A stretch of 64,000 nt of DNA, from the NCBI GenBank assembly GCA_965204835.1, contig OZ242017.1, forward strand, positions 1 through 64,000. The letters run 5' to 3'. Below are positions 43,103 to 52,330 of the stretch, in pieces. Every line of letters begins with the position of its first letter. Position 1 is the first letter of the stretch. The notes beneath the pieces were generated by a model. It ran no database searches. It was not told the origin of the DNA and worked only from the letters and a program-made list of their open reading frames with translations. The stretch is from VXMT01 sp965204835. GTDB lineage: Bacteria > Chloroflexota > Dehalococcoidia > UBA2979. Position numbers and translations under genes: made by a program.

Positions 43103-43966
43103 TCACGGCGCCTCGGCCCCGGCGTGGCGCCGCAGCGACCGCACGGTGTCCGCGATCGTCGCCGCGTCGCGCGCTCCCGGCCGGTACTCGAGGTACGTCT
43201 CAAGGTCGGTCAGCGCCTCGGGATAGCGTCCGAGGCGTTCCCGAAGCCGGCCGCGATCACGCATCTCGTCCACGTCCCACGGGGCGAGCACGAGCAGGAG
43301 CTCGATGGCGCGCTCGGCCTGTGCCTCGTCGCCGCGGCGCAGCGCGGTGGCCTTGAGGTTGTAGAGCAGCCGCTGCAGCAACTGCCGGGGCGTGACGGGA
43401 TCGAGGAAGTGCTCACGGAACGGCGTGGCGCTGCCGTAGATCGACCGCACGATGCGCTCGCAGTCGGCCACCGTGAGCAGGGCGCCCCCCCGGAACACGT
43501 CGACGAACAGCGTCTCCTCGTCGGGGCGGGCGACGTTGCGCACGATCACGTGGCCGGGCATCCCCACGCCCCGCATGTCGAGGCCGGCCGCGCGGCAGAC
43601 CTCGACGTAGACGATGGCGAGGGTGATCGGGATACCGGTGCGGCGCTCCATGACCTGGTCGAGCAGCAGGTTGCGCGGGTCCGAGTAGTCGTCCTCGTTG
43701 CCGCTGAAGCCGAGTTCGCCGAACAGCAGCTCGTTCGCGGCCTCGACCTGCGCGAGCGGCTCCGCGGCGGGATGCACACGGGCCTCGAGGCTCTGTCCCC
43801 ATGCGCGGAGCTGCGCCTCGGGCGCCTCGATGTCCAGGTCCGGGCGCTCGCCTTGCGCGACGACGAGCGCGGCGCGGGCGAGAGGTACGTCCTGTCCACG
43901 TTCGCCGATGGTGGTGCGGAATCGCTCGGTGAGCCCGGTCAGCGGTGCTTCGGGTGGCTGGGTCAT
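43103..43966 (-). CDS. SirB1 family protein (transglutaminase-like with TPR-like tail)
   Basis: 287 residues. DPRNLLLDQVMERRTGIPIT plus LAIVYVEVCRAAGLDMRGVG and MPGHVIVRN are the SirB1 transglutaminase-like core. From about 200 TPR-like helices follow (RRGDEAQAERAIELLLVLAP, GRYPEALTDLETYLEYRPG). Function unknown. ATG overlaps the plsY stop by four bases. Confidence 0.92.
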   Translation of the reverse strand: MTQPPEAPLTGLTERFRTTIGERGQDVPLARAALVVAQGERPDLDIEAPEAQLRAWGQSLEARVHPAAEPLAQVEAANELLFGELGFSGNEDDYSDPRNLLLDQVMERRTGIPITLAIVYVEVCRAAGLDMRGVGMPGHVIVRNVARPDEETLFVDVFRGGALLTVADCERIVRSIYGSATPFREHFLDPVTPRQLLQRLLYNLKATALRRGDEAQAERAIELLLVLAPWDVDEMRDRGRLRERLGRYPEALTDLETYLEYRPGARDAATIADTVRSLRRHAGAEAP

Positions 43967-44535
43967 GCGACGGCGAATCCCTCGACCCGCCACAGCTTCA
44001 CGAACAACAGCGCCACGAGCACCGTGACCCCGACCATCGGGATCTGCGGGGCGTTGAGCACGTAGGCGATGGGCACCACGGACAGCAGCCCGGTCAGGCC
44101 GGCGAGCCGCCTGGACGCGCCGAGGCGCCAGATGATGAAGGCGAGCACCGCTGCGATGAGGCCCGGGGCCGGGAGCAGCGCAAGCAGTGCGCCCACGGTG
44201 GCGCCGGTGCCATTCCCGCCGTGCAGGCGCAGGAAGATCGACCAGTCGTGGCCGGCGACCGCCATCATGCCGGCGAGGATCGCCTCGATGTCGCCGAGGC
44301 CGGCCCAGTACGCCAGGCCGACGGCCGCGGCGCCCTTCCCGACGTCCAGCACGCCCACCACGATTGCGGGCTTCCACCCGACGTGGTCGCGGACGTTCAT
44401 CGTGCCGGGGTTCCCCGAGCCGATGCGCCGGATGTCTTCGCCTGCTACCAGGCGGACGATGACGTACGAACTGGGGATCGAGCCGAGGAGGTACGCGCCG
44501 AGGAGCACGAGGAACAGCGTGCCGGAGGGTTCCAC
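43963..44535 (-). CDS. plsY: Glycerol-3-phosphate acyltransferase PlsY, with variant motifs
   Basis: 190 residues, about five membrane helices. GSIPSSYVIVR and GSGNPGTMNV (39-48, motif 1) are clear. Motif 2 reads GHDWSIFLRLHGGNGTGAT, where most PlsY have GGKGVAT, and motif 1 has GTMN for GATN. PlsY moves acyl from acyl-phosphate to glycerol-3-phosphate, the first step of phospholipid synthesis. The changes may mark a lineage-specific form. Coupled to the SirB1 gene. Confidence 0.85.
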   Translation of the reverse strand: MEPSGTLFLVLLGAYLLGSIPSSYVIVRLVAGEDIRRIGSGNPGTMNVRDHVGWKPAIVVGVLDVGKGAAAVGLAYWAGLGDIEAILAGMMAVAGHDWSIFLRLHGGNGTGATVGALLALLPAPGLIAAVLAFIIWRLGASRRLAGLTGLLSVVPIAYVLNAPQIPMVGVTVLVALLFVKLWRVEGFAVA

Positions 44536-44681
44536 GTCGTCCTCCGTTCGGCGTCTGAGTGCACCCGGTGTAGCCGCAGGCCACAGCGATGCCGACTACA
44601 TCGAGGATACCTTACCCTCGCGTTAGCCGGACAGGCGCTCGCCGCCCGAACCGCCCGGTCGTGTCAGCTGTGTCCGTCGTC

Positions 44682-45119
44682 TCAGTCGCGGAACGGCGTG
44701 AAGCCGCCGGGGGCGTCGGCTCCCGGCTCCCCGCTGCTTGCGGGAGGCGGGCCCGGCTCCGCCGTCGCCAGGATCGTGCGTGATCGGTCCGCCGGGTCGG
44801 ACGACGGCGCGGCGTCGCCGGGCGCCTCGTCGGTGGGGGACCGGAATTCGCGCCCGAGCGCGGATACCGCGAAGTTGACGGCGAACGCGGCGAACCAGCC
44901 GGGGATGTGCAGGTACGACCACGGCCGGTCGCGCACGCGCATCGCCGCGATGATGCCGGGCACGATCTCCTGGGGCCGCAGCGACGACGCGTCGAGCTTG
45001 ACCTCAAGCGGTTCGCCGCGCAGCTGGCGCTGCCTGAGGTCCATCGCGACGCGGCCCGCGACCGCGCCGAGCACGGCGTACACCATGACCATGAGTGCCC
45101 TGCGCACGCTGCGGATCAT
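44682..45119 (-). CDS. Small membrane protein (unknown)
   Basis: 145 residues. N-terminal helix SVRRALMVMVYAVLGAVAG, middle with WSYLHIPGWFAAFAVNFAVS, then a disordered Pro/Ser/Ala-rich C-terminal half. Acidic-basic composition gives no family. ATG at 45119; longer in-frame starts would cross the next gene. Confidence 0.65.
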   Translation of the reverse strand: MIRSVRRALMVMVYAVLGAVAGRVAMDLRQRQLRGEPLEVKLDASSLRPQEIVPGIIAAMRVRDRPWSYLHIPGWFAAFAVNFAVSALGREFRSPTDEAPGDAAPSSDPADRSRTILATAEPGPPPASSGEPGADAPGGFTPFRD

Positions 45120-45210
45120 CGGCTCTACGTTCCTTGCCACGGGTGCTGCGATGCCACGAAAGCACCGTAGGGCGCGGCGGCGGCGGCGGTCAAATCCTGC
45201 CCCCGAGCCA

Positions 45211-46545
45211 CTACCGGCACAGCTCCGAGATCTGGTGATCCGGGTTGGCATGGCCGTAATCCCAGATCCGGGCGTAGCGCTGCGCCTGCGGCCGCAGGTA
45301 GTCCTCGGCGGCCGTGCACGCCACGGCGGGCGCGACATCGCCCTCGATGCCGGCCTCGAAGATCGAGGCGATCTGGCCGTGCAGCGAGGAGGCGAAGCCT
45401 CCCGCCGCGCGCGAGAAGAGCGCGAGCGCCCCCTCGTTGTCGCCGGTGCGGACGGCTGCGAGGCCGGCGCGCACGAGCGCGTACGGCACGAGCTCGCGGC
45501 GTCCCGAGCCCTCGCCCGCCTCGACGCGCCAGTCGACCAGCGAGCTGTCCTCGACCGCGGCCTCGTACTGGGCGCGCGCGGCCTCGTAGTTCCCCGTCCC
45601 GAACGTCTCGTCGGCATCGATGATGGCGTGGAAGAGGTACCGGGGAGGATCGGGGTGCTCGCTGTCGAAGAACTTGAGGCCGGCCCAGTTGAACACGGTC
45701 TCGACGTCGCGGCGCGGACCGGCATCGGGGTCCGGCGTGTACTCGTAGCGCAGGATCACGTCCTGTAGCCCGTCGCCCGTGACGTCCTCGACCCGCACCG
45801 AGTCGAGACCGGCCAGGTCGAGCTGTCCCGGCGCGAGGTCGCCGAAGTCGCCGGGATGCGAGCTCGCGATGAGCAGGCGGCCTTCGCACCCCGCAGCGCT
45901 GCAGACGCGACCCGAGATCACGAGCTCGGGGAAGCGGTCGCCGGTCAGGTCCGCGACCGCCTCGATCACGACATCCTCGAGGACCGCGTTGGCGAGCAGG
46001 CGCGCCGAGGAGAAGAGCCGGAACTGCTCGTCCGCACCCTGGAAGAACCAGACGTCGCCGGGATTGACGCCCTCGGTCGTGGCGTTGACCGCGAACGCGT
46101 ACTCGCTGTGGCCGTCGCCGTCGATGTCGGCGAACACGCAGCGCTCCCCCAGCACGGGCGCCAGATCCCACGCCGCGACGAGGCCCGGCAGGCACCCGGC
46201 GATGTCGGCGCTGCCACCGGCGAGGTAGCTGGAGACGGGCACGCCTCCCTTGAGCAGGTCCTCGGGGCGGGCTGGCACGGCGCCCGACGGGATCGGCGTC
46301 GCGCTCGGCGTGACGGAGGTCGGCGGGAGCGGCGACACCGGCCCGCCGTCGGGGGCGACGGTGGGTTCGGGCGTGGGGGTCTTCGTCAACGCGACGATCC
46401 GCACGTCGCCCCCATCGCCACACGCAGCTGCGGCGAGGATCGCGATGCCCGCAACGGTCGCGACGAGGAGGGATCGGCTGGTGTGGAAAACTGAATTGAA
46501 CACGTGTATTGACTTATTAGCTGATTCTTGCTTGAATGCGTCCAC
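45211..46545 (-). CDS. Secreted lipoprotein with FG-GAP/VCBS-like repeat segments
   Basis: 444 residues. Signal peptide with LLVATVAGIAILAAAAC (Cys42), Thr/Pro-rich linker, then calcium-loop-like segments VFADIDGDGHSEYAFAV, VADLTGDRFPELVISG and VEDVTGDGLQDVILRY, the DxDGDG pattern of FG-GAP/VCBS propellers. The C-terminal third is helical (TPR-like, TGDNEGALALFSRAAG). Likely a surface protein; role unknown. Its divergent neighbour is an aquaporin 29 bases away. Confidence 0.85.
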   Translation of the reverse strand: MDAFKQESANKSIHVFNSVFHTSRSLLVATVAGIAILAAAACGDGGDVRIVALTKTPTPEPTVAPDGGPVSPLPPTSVTPSATPIPSGAVPARPEDLLKGGVPVSSYLAGGSADIAGCLPGLVAAWDLAPVLGERCVFADIDGDGHSEYAFAVNATTEGVNPGDVWFFQGADEQFRLFSSARLLANAVLEDVVIEAVADLTGDRFPELVISGRVCSAAGCEGRLLIASSHPGDFGDLAPGQLDLAGLDSVRVEDVTGDGLQDVILRYEYTPDPDAGPRRDVETVFNWAGLKFFDSEHPDPPRYLFHAIIDADETFGTGNYEAARAQYEAAVEDSSLVDWRVEAGEGSGRRELVPYALVRAGLAAVRTGDNEGALALFSRAAGGFASSLHGQIASIFEAGIEGDVAPAVACTAAEDYLRPQAQRYARIWDYGHANPDHQISELCR

Positions 46546-46574
46546 CCTGGACTGGGCCAGCGGGGGGTTGCCGG

Positions 46575-47273
46575 GTGGGCGCTGTTGATCCGCTACAGGA
46601 AGGGCGCAAGCTCGTTGCCGAGGCCCTCGGCGCGTTCGCCCTCATCTTCGTCGGCGCCGGCGCGATCATCGTCACCGGCGGCGCGAACCTCGTCGCCATC
46701 GCCATTGCACACGGGCTCGCCTTCGCGCTCATGGTCTCCGCCGTCGGGCACGTGTCCGGTGGGCTCTTCAACCCGGCACTCACGATCGGGCTCTGGGCCA
46801 CGCGCCGCATCGCCACGCTGTCGGCCATCCTCTACATCATCGCGCAGTTGGTCGGCGCCGTCGTGGCCGCGGCCGCGCTGGTCGCGCTCTTCCCCGACGT
46901 GATGCGCGAGGCGACCAGCCTCGGCACGCCGTCGCTCTCACCCGCCGTCGACTTCGTGCAGGCCGTGGGCATCGAGGCGATCGCGACGTTCTTCCTCATG
47001 ACCGCCGTCTTCGGCACGGTGCTCGACCCGCGCGGGCCGAACATCGGCGGCTTCGGAATCGGGCTCATCCTCACCATGAACATCCTCGCGCTGTACGCGC
47101 TCACGGGCGCCGCGATGAACCCGGCGCGGGCGCTCGGCCCGGCGCTGCTCAGCGGCGCCTGGGACGACCACCTGGTGTGGTGGATCGGCCCGATCATCGG
47201 CGCCGTGCTCGCCGCCATCGTCTACCACTACGTGCTCGCCGACGAGCAGGCCGCGCCGGTTGGCGTGGTCTGA
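46575..47273 (+). CDS. Aquaporin/glycerol facilitator family protein, copy 1
   Basis: 232 residues from GTG. MIP fold with NPA boxes at 66-68 (GGLFNPALT) and 182-184 (GAAMNPARA) and six helices. Water or small neutral solute channel; selectivity not readable here. A second family member lies at 62802. Confidence 0.92.
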   Translation: MGAVDPLQEGRKLVAEALGAFALIFVGAGAIIVTGGANLVAIAIAHGLAFALMVSAVGHVSGGLFNPALTIGLWATRRIATLSAILYIIAQLVGAVVAAAALVALFPDVMREATSLGTPSLSPAVDFVQAVGIEAIATFFLMTAVFGTVLDPRGPNIGGFGIGLILTMNILALYALTGAAMNPARALGPALLSGAWDDHLVWWIGPIIGAVLAAIVYHYVLADEQAAPVGVV

Positions 47274-47383
47274 CGCGCCGGAAAGAGAGGAAGCAGCGCT
47301 ACGCCCCGGAGGTAGCGCACCAACCTAGTAGCCAACATCTGCCGCGAATCTAATCACCCCCGCCGCACGGCAGATGTCGGTGA

Positions 47384-47409
47384 GAAGGGGGGCCTTCGGG
47401 CCCCCCTTC
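47384..47409. terminator. Bidirectional terminator hairpin between aquaporin and dut
   Basis: GAAGGGGGGCC (47384-47394), loop TTCG, GGCCCCCCTTC (47399-47409): perfect eleven-base-pair stem with a very stable tetraloop, lying between two convergent genes. No T-run on either side. About 75 bases remain on each side without other features. Confidence 0.65.
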
Positions 47410-47481
47410 GCCTTGCCCGGAACATGCGCCTTCGACGCCCCGCCATGCCTCCCGGCGCCCCGCGATGGCCCAAGGTGTGCC

Positions 47482-47925
47482 TCAGCGCTGCCCCGTCGAG
47501 CCATGACCGCCTGCCCCTCGCGAGGTCTCGTCCAGCGCCGCGACGACCTCGAGGTCGACCGGCGCGAGGCGCGCCACGACGAGCTGCGCGATGCGGTCCC
47601 CGTGCTCGATGACGTAGCGGCCGGGATCGGGCAGGCAGTAGAGCGTGACGAAGATCTCGCCGCGGTAGTCCGCGTCGATGGTCCCGAACGTGGCGAGGAC
47701 GCCGCGCAGCGCGAGGCCGGAGCGCGGCCGGATCTGCACGTCGAGGCCCGCCGGCGCGGCGATGGCGATACCCGTGGGCATGCGAGTCGGGCGCGTGCCG
47801 ACCTCCATGGAGCCGCCGTCGAGCTCGGCGTGCAGGTCGTAGCCGCTGGCGTGGGCGCTCTGGCGCTCGGGCAGGCGCGCGCCCGGCCGCAGCAACTGCA
47901 CGGCGAGGCGCTCGTGATCACTCAC
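47482..47925 (-). CDS. dut: dUTP diphosphatase
   Basis: 147 residues from GTG. Trimeric dUTPase motifs: SAHASGYDLHAE (motif 1), RPRSGLALRGVLATFGTIDA including the uracil-site strand (motifs 2-3, DADYRGEI), and GDRIAQLVVARLA (motif 4). Motif 5 (RG..GFGSTG) appears as RGAGGHGSTG. Keeps uracil out of DNA and makes dUMP for ThyX, encoded at 53293. Confidence 0.95.
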   Translation of the reverse strand: MSDHERLAVQLLRPGARLPERQSAHASGYDLHAELDGGSMEVGTRPTRMPTGIAIAAPAGLDVQIRPRSGLALRGVLATFGTIDADYRGEIFVTLYCLPDPGRYVIEHGDRIAQLVVARLAPVDLEVVAALDETSRGAGGHGSTGQR

Positions 47926-47964
47926 GGCGCTGCGCCTGGACCGGGAACGATGCGGGGACGGCGG

Positions 47965-48477
47965 CTAGGTGGCCGCGGCCTCGCGTGCGCGCTGGACCCC
48001 TCGGCCCTGCTTGGGGGTGAGGACCTCCACGGGGTAGACGCGCTTCTTGAGCATCTCGCGCGGCGGGTCGATGAAGATCGAGCCCCAGCCGCAGGACTGC
48101 TCGCACAGCCGGCAGCCCGTGCACCTCTTCTCGTCGACGGTCGCGACGCCGAAGAAGTCGTGGCTGTTGGGCGAGTCGGTGAGGGACAGCGCGTCGAAGG
48201 GGCAGACGTGGATGCAGAGCTCGCAGCCGGAGCCGATGCAGTTGTCCTCCACGACCTTCGCCAGCGGCAGTTCGCGCCGCGGGAAGGTGCGGCACACGTC
48301 GCCGAGGTCATCGAGGATCGACTCGGGCGGACAGACCGCGCCGCAGGCGCCGCAGTCGATGCAGAGCTCGGGGTCGATCACGTGCAGGGAGTCGCGAACG
48401 CCGGTGATGGCGTTGACCGGGCACTTCTTGGTGCACGCGGTGCAGCCGATGCACGTCTCGATGATGGAGTAGGACAC
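47965..48477 (-). CDS. Polyferredoxin with four 4Fe-4S motifs
   Basis: 170 residues from GTG. C9-C12-C15-C19P, C39-C42-C45-C49P, C79-x4-C84-C87-C91P, C118-C121-C124-C128. The first two are the usual 2x4Fe-4S ferredoxin. The third has a two-residue insertion and the fourth lacks the final Pro, so potentials may differ. Electron carrier or subunit of a redox complex (RnfB-like tail); partner unknown. Thirty-nine bases upstream of dut. Confidence 0.9.
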   Translation of the reverse strand: MSYSIIETCIGCTACTKKCPVNAITGVRDSLHVIDPELCIDCGACGAVCPPESILDDLGDVCRTFPRRELPLAKVVEDNCIGSGCELCIHVCPFDALSLTDSPNSHDFFGVATVDEKRCTGCRLCEQSCGWGSIFIDPPREMLKKRVYPVEVLTPKQGRGVQRAREAAAT

Positions 48478-48584
48478 GGCTTCGCTCCTCGGAGACTTCG
48501 TCCGGTGGAATCTAACATCGGCCCCGTGCGCCAGCAAGGAGACACGCGGGGCTCCGCGCGGCGGGCGGCTGCTACGATGCCTCC

Positions 48585-48926
48585 ATGAAGTGGCGCGCGC
48601 TGCACATCCACCCCTCGCGGCTGCGCACCGCGCCCGCCGTCCGCGCCATCGAGCGCGGCGACGGCTCCACCACGTTCGCCGTCGACGGCCTCGTGTGCGG
48701 CCTCTGCGCCGCCCGTACCCACACCGCGCTCGCGGGCATCGAGGGCGTGCGTGACGTCCGGGTCGACCTCGAACGCGGCGTCGCCGAGGTGGAGCACGAG
48801 GGTGACCTGCCGCGCCCGGCGGTGCTGCAGGACGCGCTCGACCGCACCGTGATCGCGCTCCCGGTGCGCAGGCTCATCCACCGTCTCGCGCGCCTCGGCC
48901 GGCGTCGCAAGCACGAGGCGGCCTGA
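48585..48926 (+). CDS. Small heavy-metal-associated (HMA)-like protein
   Basis: 113 residues. GLVCGLCAARTHTALAGIEG with a CxxC (CGLC) followed by VRDVRVDLERGVAEVEHEGD fits the ferredoxin-like HMA fold, though with an unusual basic C-terminal helix (RRLIHRLARLGRRRK). Could bind Cu+/Zn2+. Its stop abuts the endonuclease IV start (one-base overlap). Confidence 0.75.
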   Translation: MKWRALHIHPSRLRTAPAVRAIERGDGSTTFAVDGLVCGLCAARTHTALAGIEGVRDVRVDLERGVAEVEHEGDLPRPAVLQDALDRTVIALPVRRLIHRLARLGRRRKHEAA

Positions 48927-49816
48927 TGGCGGGTCCCATCGTCATCGGCGCGCACTGCTCGGCCTCGGGCGGGCTGTGGACCGCCGCCGAGCGTGCGATC
49001 GCCATCGAGGCCGAGGCCGTGCAGCTCTTCGGCAGCTCGCCTCGTGCGTGGCGGCAGACGCAGCACAGGCCCGAGGCGTTCGAACGCTTCCGCGCCGCCA
49101 GCGCCGACGCCGGGCTCGCGCCCGCGTGGCTGCACGGCAGCTACCTCGTCAACCTCGCGGCCGCGAGCGATCAGCAGTACGAGCGCTCGATCGACTCCGT
49201 GCTCAACGCGCTCAACGTCGCGCACGAGGCTGGCGCGGCGGGCCTGGTGCTCCACACCGGCTCGCACCGCGAGGCCGGACTCGATGCGGTGCTGCCGCGC
49301 GTGCTCGCTGCCATCGACCACATCCTCGACGGCTCGCCCGACGGCACGACGCTCGCCCTCGAGACCTCGGCGGGGCAGGGCGGCACGATCGGCTCGTTCG
49401 CGGACCTCGGGGTCATCCTCGGCGAGGCGCGCTCACCGCGCCTGCGGGTCTGCCTGGACACATGCCATGTCTTCGCGGCCGGTCACGACCTGCGCACGCC
49501 CGAGGGCGTCACGGAGATGGTCGAGCTCTTCGACGAGGAGATCGGCCTGGAGAGCCTGGCGGTGGTGCACGCCAACGACTCGAAGGGCGAGCTGGGCGGG
49601 AACCTCGACCGCCACGAGAACATCGGAGACGGGCTGATCGGCTACGACGGCTTCCGCGCCGTGCTGGAGTCGATGGCGTTCGCGGGCAAGACGTTCCTGC
49701 TCGAGGTGCCGGGCATCGAGAACAACGGGCCGGACATCGAGAACGTGCACCGGCTCAAGGCGATCCGCGACGAGGTCGCCGCCGCGGTGCAGCACCCGGA
49801 CGCGGGCGGAGCCTAG
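48926..49816 (+). CDS. nfo: Deoxyribonuclease IV (AP endonuclease, Nfo family)
   Basis: 296 residues. GAHCSASGGLWTAAERA, LHGSYLVNLAA, VLHTGSHREAG (zinc His), LALETSAGQGG (Glu), CLDTCHVFAAGHD (Asp/His), VVHANDSKGELG with NLDRHENIGDG, and FLLEVPGIE (Glu) supply the three-zinc site. Cuts DNA 5' of abasic sites in base excision repair. TAG stop shares CTAG (49813-49816) with the convergent gene. Confidence 0.95.
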   Translation: MAGPIVIGAHCSASGGLWTAAERAIAIEAEAVQLFGSSPRAWRQTQHRPEAFERFRAASADAGLAPAWLHGSYLVNLAAASDQQYERSIDSVLNALNVAHEAGAAGLVLHTGSHREAGLDAVLPRVLAAIDHILDGSPDGTTLALETSAGQGGTIGSFADLGVILGEARSPRLRVCLDTCHVFAAGHDLRTPEGVTEMVELFDEEIGLESLAVVHANDSKGELGGNLDRHENIGDGLIGYDGFRAVLESMAFAGKTFLLEVPGIENNGPDIENVHRLKAIRDEVAAAVQHPDAGGA

Positions 49817-50172
49817 GAGGGGCGCACCTCGCGGGGCTGGTTCGCGAGCGCGCGGAACTCGTCCTCCCAGTGCAGGATCTCGACGAGCAGGTGCGATGTG
49901 ACGCCCCAGCGCTCACCCACCGGCGCGCCCTCCGCCTCCAGGCGCACGAGCAGGCGGTCGGCCATGGTGCGGTGGTCCATGGCGGCGTCGTTGTGCTCGT
50001 TGCGGAGGATGACCTCGAACTCGAAAATCGCGTCGATCATCTCGGCGGAGACGAAGCCGCCGAACTCGTCGGTGAGCTGCTCCGCGATCCAGTTCGCGCA
50101 CTCCTCCGCGAGGCTCTCCTCCATGGCCACGCCGAGGGTGTCGTCGGGTGGCCCGCTCGTGTCGGTCGTCAT
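49813..50172 (-). CDS. Small acidic protein (unknown)
   Basis: 119 residues, acidic, mostly helical: MEESLAEECANWIAEQLTDE, GGFVSAEMIDAIFEFEV, MADRLLVRLEAEGAPV, ILHWEDEFRALANQP. No motif recognised. Four bases downstream of the flavoprotein gene; probably one transcript. Confidence 0.75.
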   Translation of the reverse strand: MTTDTSGPPDDTLGVAMEESLAEECANWIAEQLTDEFGGFVSAEMIDAIFEFEVILRNEHNDAAMDHRTMADRLLVRLEAEGAPVGERWGVTSHLLVEILHWEDEFRALANQPREVRPS

Positions 50173-50176
50173 CTGG

Positions 50177-50617
50177 CTACTCCGTCGTTCCACCCTGCTC
50201 GGCGAGCCAGGGCCCCCATCCGCCGAGCCGCTCGGCGGCGATGCGCACGAGCAGCCGCGGCGCGCCGGCTACCCGAAACCGTTCCAGCAGTTGCTGCTCA
50301 CCCGGCGCGGTGAAGCGCCGGCCGAGCCTTTCGATGTGCTCCTCGGCGCCCTCCTCGGTGATGGCCGTGACGCGGCCGTGCACCAGCAGGTAGGACAGCT
50401 CGTCGTCGCGGTCCTGCACGCTCACGATCACGCGCGGGTCGCGGCGCATGTTGCGGACCTTCACGCGGCCGTCGACGGTGTTGCACAGCAACTCGTCGCC
50501 CTCCACGTCGAACCACAGCATCGAGGTCTGCGGCGAGCCGTCGGGGTTCCTCGTGACGAGGTGCCCGTAGGCGCGGTCCTCGAGGAGCCTGCGGGCCGAC
50601 GGCGGGATCGCGATCAT
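50177..50617 (-). CDS. Pyridoxamine-5'-phosphate-oxidase-like flavin/F420-binding protein
   Basis: 146 residues. Split-barrel pattern YGHLVTRNPDGSPQTSMLWF, LCNTVDGRVKVRNMRRDPRV, SVQDRDDELSYLLVHGRVT, ending PRLLVRIAAERLGGWGPW. Typical of the PPOX class using F420 (TIGR03618-like). Redox substrate unknown. Confidence 0.9.
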   Translation of the reverse strand: MIAIPPSARRLLEDRAYGHLVTRNPDGSPQTSMLWFDVEGDELLCNTVDGRVKVRNMRRDPRVIVSVQDRDDELSYLLVHGRVTAITEEGAEEHIERLGRRFTAPGEQQLLERFRVAGAPRLLVRIAAERLGGWGPWLAEQGGTTE

Positions 50618-50817
50618 GCCGGTCCCCTGTGCTGCGCCTCGCCGGGCGGCGCTCGTCCGGCGCGATCATACCGAGGGCGACCGTTGCGCCAACCTTACGT
50701 TGACGGCAGGTTTGGCCGAACCTACCCTGATCTCCCCACCCACGGGGTTCGCCGTGCCAGCCGGCCGGACGCGGTTCCGCGGAGCCGGCCAGGGCGCACG
50801 GACGCGCGGGAGCGCTC

Positions 50818-52302
50818 ATGACTGCTCGCCCGGTCACCACCGACGACCCCGAGCGCCACGCGCCCGCGCACCCGGCCGAGGCCCCCGCGAACGGCGCGCC
50901 GCCGGCCGCACCGGGGGGCAGCTCGTCGAACGGCGCGCCTCCGGGGCGGCCGGGCGGAGGGCACGGTGGCGGCCCGCCGGGTGGCCCGGGCGGGCCCGGT
51001 GGGCAGCGGCCGTCGCTGCGGCGCACGTTCACCGCGTTCAAGTACCCGAAGTACCGCCTGCTCTGGATCTCGATGGCCGTCGGCATGACGGGGATGCAGA
51101 TGCAGATGATCGCGCAGGGCCTGCTCGCCTACGAGCTGTCCGGGACGTTCACCGCCGTCGGCGTGCTCGCGATGGCGTGGGGCGTACCGCAGTTCTTCTT
51201 CGCGCTCCCCGGCGGCGCCATTGCCGACCGCATGGACAAGCGCACGATCCTGCTCGTCACGCAGGTCGGGGTGACGGCGCAGGCCGTCGTCATCGGCCTC
51301 GCGATCACCACCGGCGTGATCACGCTGCCGATGCTGTTCATCATCGGCGTGTTCCTCGGCGCGACGTTCTCGTTCAACATGCCCGCCCGCCAGGCGTTCA
51401 TCCCCGAGGTGGTCCCGCGCGAGCAGATGATGAACGCCATCGCGCTCAACAACACGGCGATGAACGCCACGCGCATCTTCTCGCCGCTCGCCGCGGGGCT
51501 CTTCATCTCGTGGTGGGGCTTCGACGTGTGCTACTACATCACGGGCGCGATGTACGGCGTCGGCTGGCTCAGCGTCATCCTGCTCCCGCGCAGCACCGCA
51601 CACCTCAACCGCGAGAAGCGCGGGATGTTCGACGACATCGCCATCGGGCTGCGCTACGTGCGCGACACACGCGCGCTGCGCGTGCTGATGTTCATGGCCT
51701 TCGTGCCGATCCTGCTCGGCATCCCGTACGTCACGATCCTCCCCGCCTTCGCCCGCTCCAGCCTCGGGCAGGGCGAGATGGGGTTCAGCGTGCTCGTCGG
51801 GCTCTCGGCGGTGGGGGCGCTCCTCGGCTCGCTCACGATCGCGACGCTCAACCCGAAGTCGAAGCTGCCGCTGATCCAGAGCTTCCTCGGCGCGGGCTGG
51901 GGCGCGGGGCTGGTGATGCTCGGCCTCGGCTCGGCCATGTTCGGCTTCGCGGGAGCGCTCGTGGCGATGCTCCTGCTGGGCGTCTTCCAGATGGGCTACA
52001 TGGCGCTCAACAACTCGATGCTGATGATGACCGCCGCGCCCGAGTACCACGGGCGCGTGATGAGCCTCTACATGCTCACGTTCGGCATCTTCCCGCTCAT
52101 GGGCGGGCCGCTCGGCGTGCTCGGCGACGCGATCGGCGGGTTCGCGACCTTCACCGCGCTCGGCGTGGCGCTGATCGGCTTCATCGTCCTGATGGCGATC
52201 GTCGGCGGACAGCGCATCTCGATGACCGGCGTCCGCCGCGCGAGCGCATCGCACGAGGGCATCGCGGAGGCCGAGGCAGAGGCGGCTGAAGCCGCCGCCT
52301 GA
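50818..52302 (+). CDS. MFS efflux transporter
   Basis: 494 residues with about 70 residues of Gly/Pro/Ala-rich, probably disordered N-terminus before the first helix. Twelve-helix MFS_3/enterobactin-exporter type: FFFALPGGAIADRMDKRTIL is the A-like motif after helix 2, and FNMPARQAFIPEVVPREQMM with NAIALNNTAMNATRIFSPL is typical of that subfamily. Proton-driven export of unknown compounds. Confidence 0.93.
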   Translation: MTARPVTTDDPERHAPAHPAEAPANGAPPAAPGGSSSNGAPPGRPGGGHGGGPPGGPGGPGGQRPSLRRTFTAFKYPKYRLLWISMAVGMTGMQMQMIAQGLLAYELSGTFTAVGVLAMAWGVPQFFFALPGGAIADRMDKRTILLVTQVGVTAQAVVIGLAITTGVITLPMLFIIGVFLGATFSFNMPARQAFIPEVVPREQMMNAIALNNTAMNATRIFSPLAAGLFISWWGFDVCYYITGAMYGVGWLSVILLPRSTAHLNREKRGMFDDIAIGLRYVRDTRALRVLMFMAFVPILLGIPYVTILPAFARSSLGQGEMGFSVLVGLSAVGALLGSLTIATLNPKSKLPLIQSFLGAGWGAGLVMLGLGSAMFGFAGALVAMLLLGVFQMGYMALNNSMLMMTAAPEYHGRVMSLYMLTFGIFPLMGGPLGVLGDAIGGFATFTALGVALIGFIVLMAIVGGQRISMTGVRRASASHEGIAEAEAEAAEAAA

Positions 52303-52330
52303 CCGCCCCCCGGGGAGCGCCGGTCGCTCG

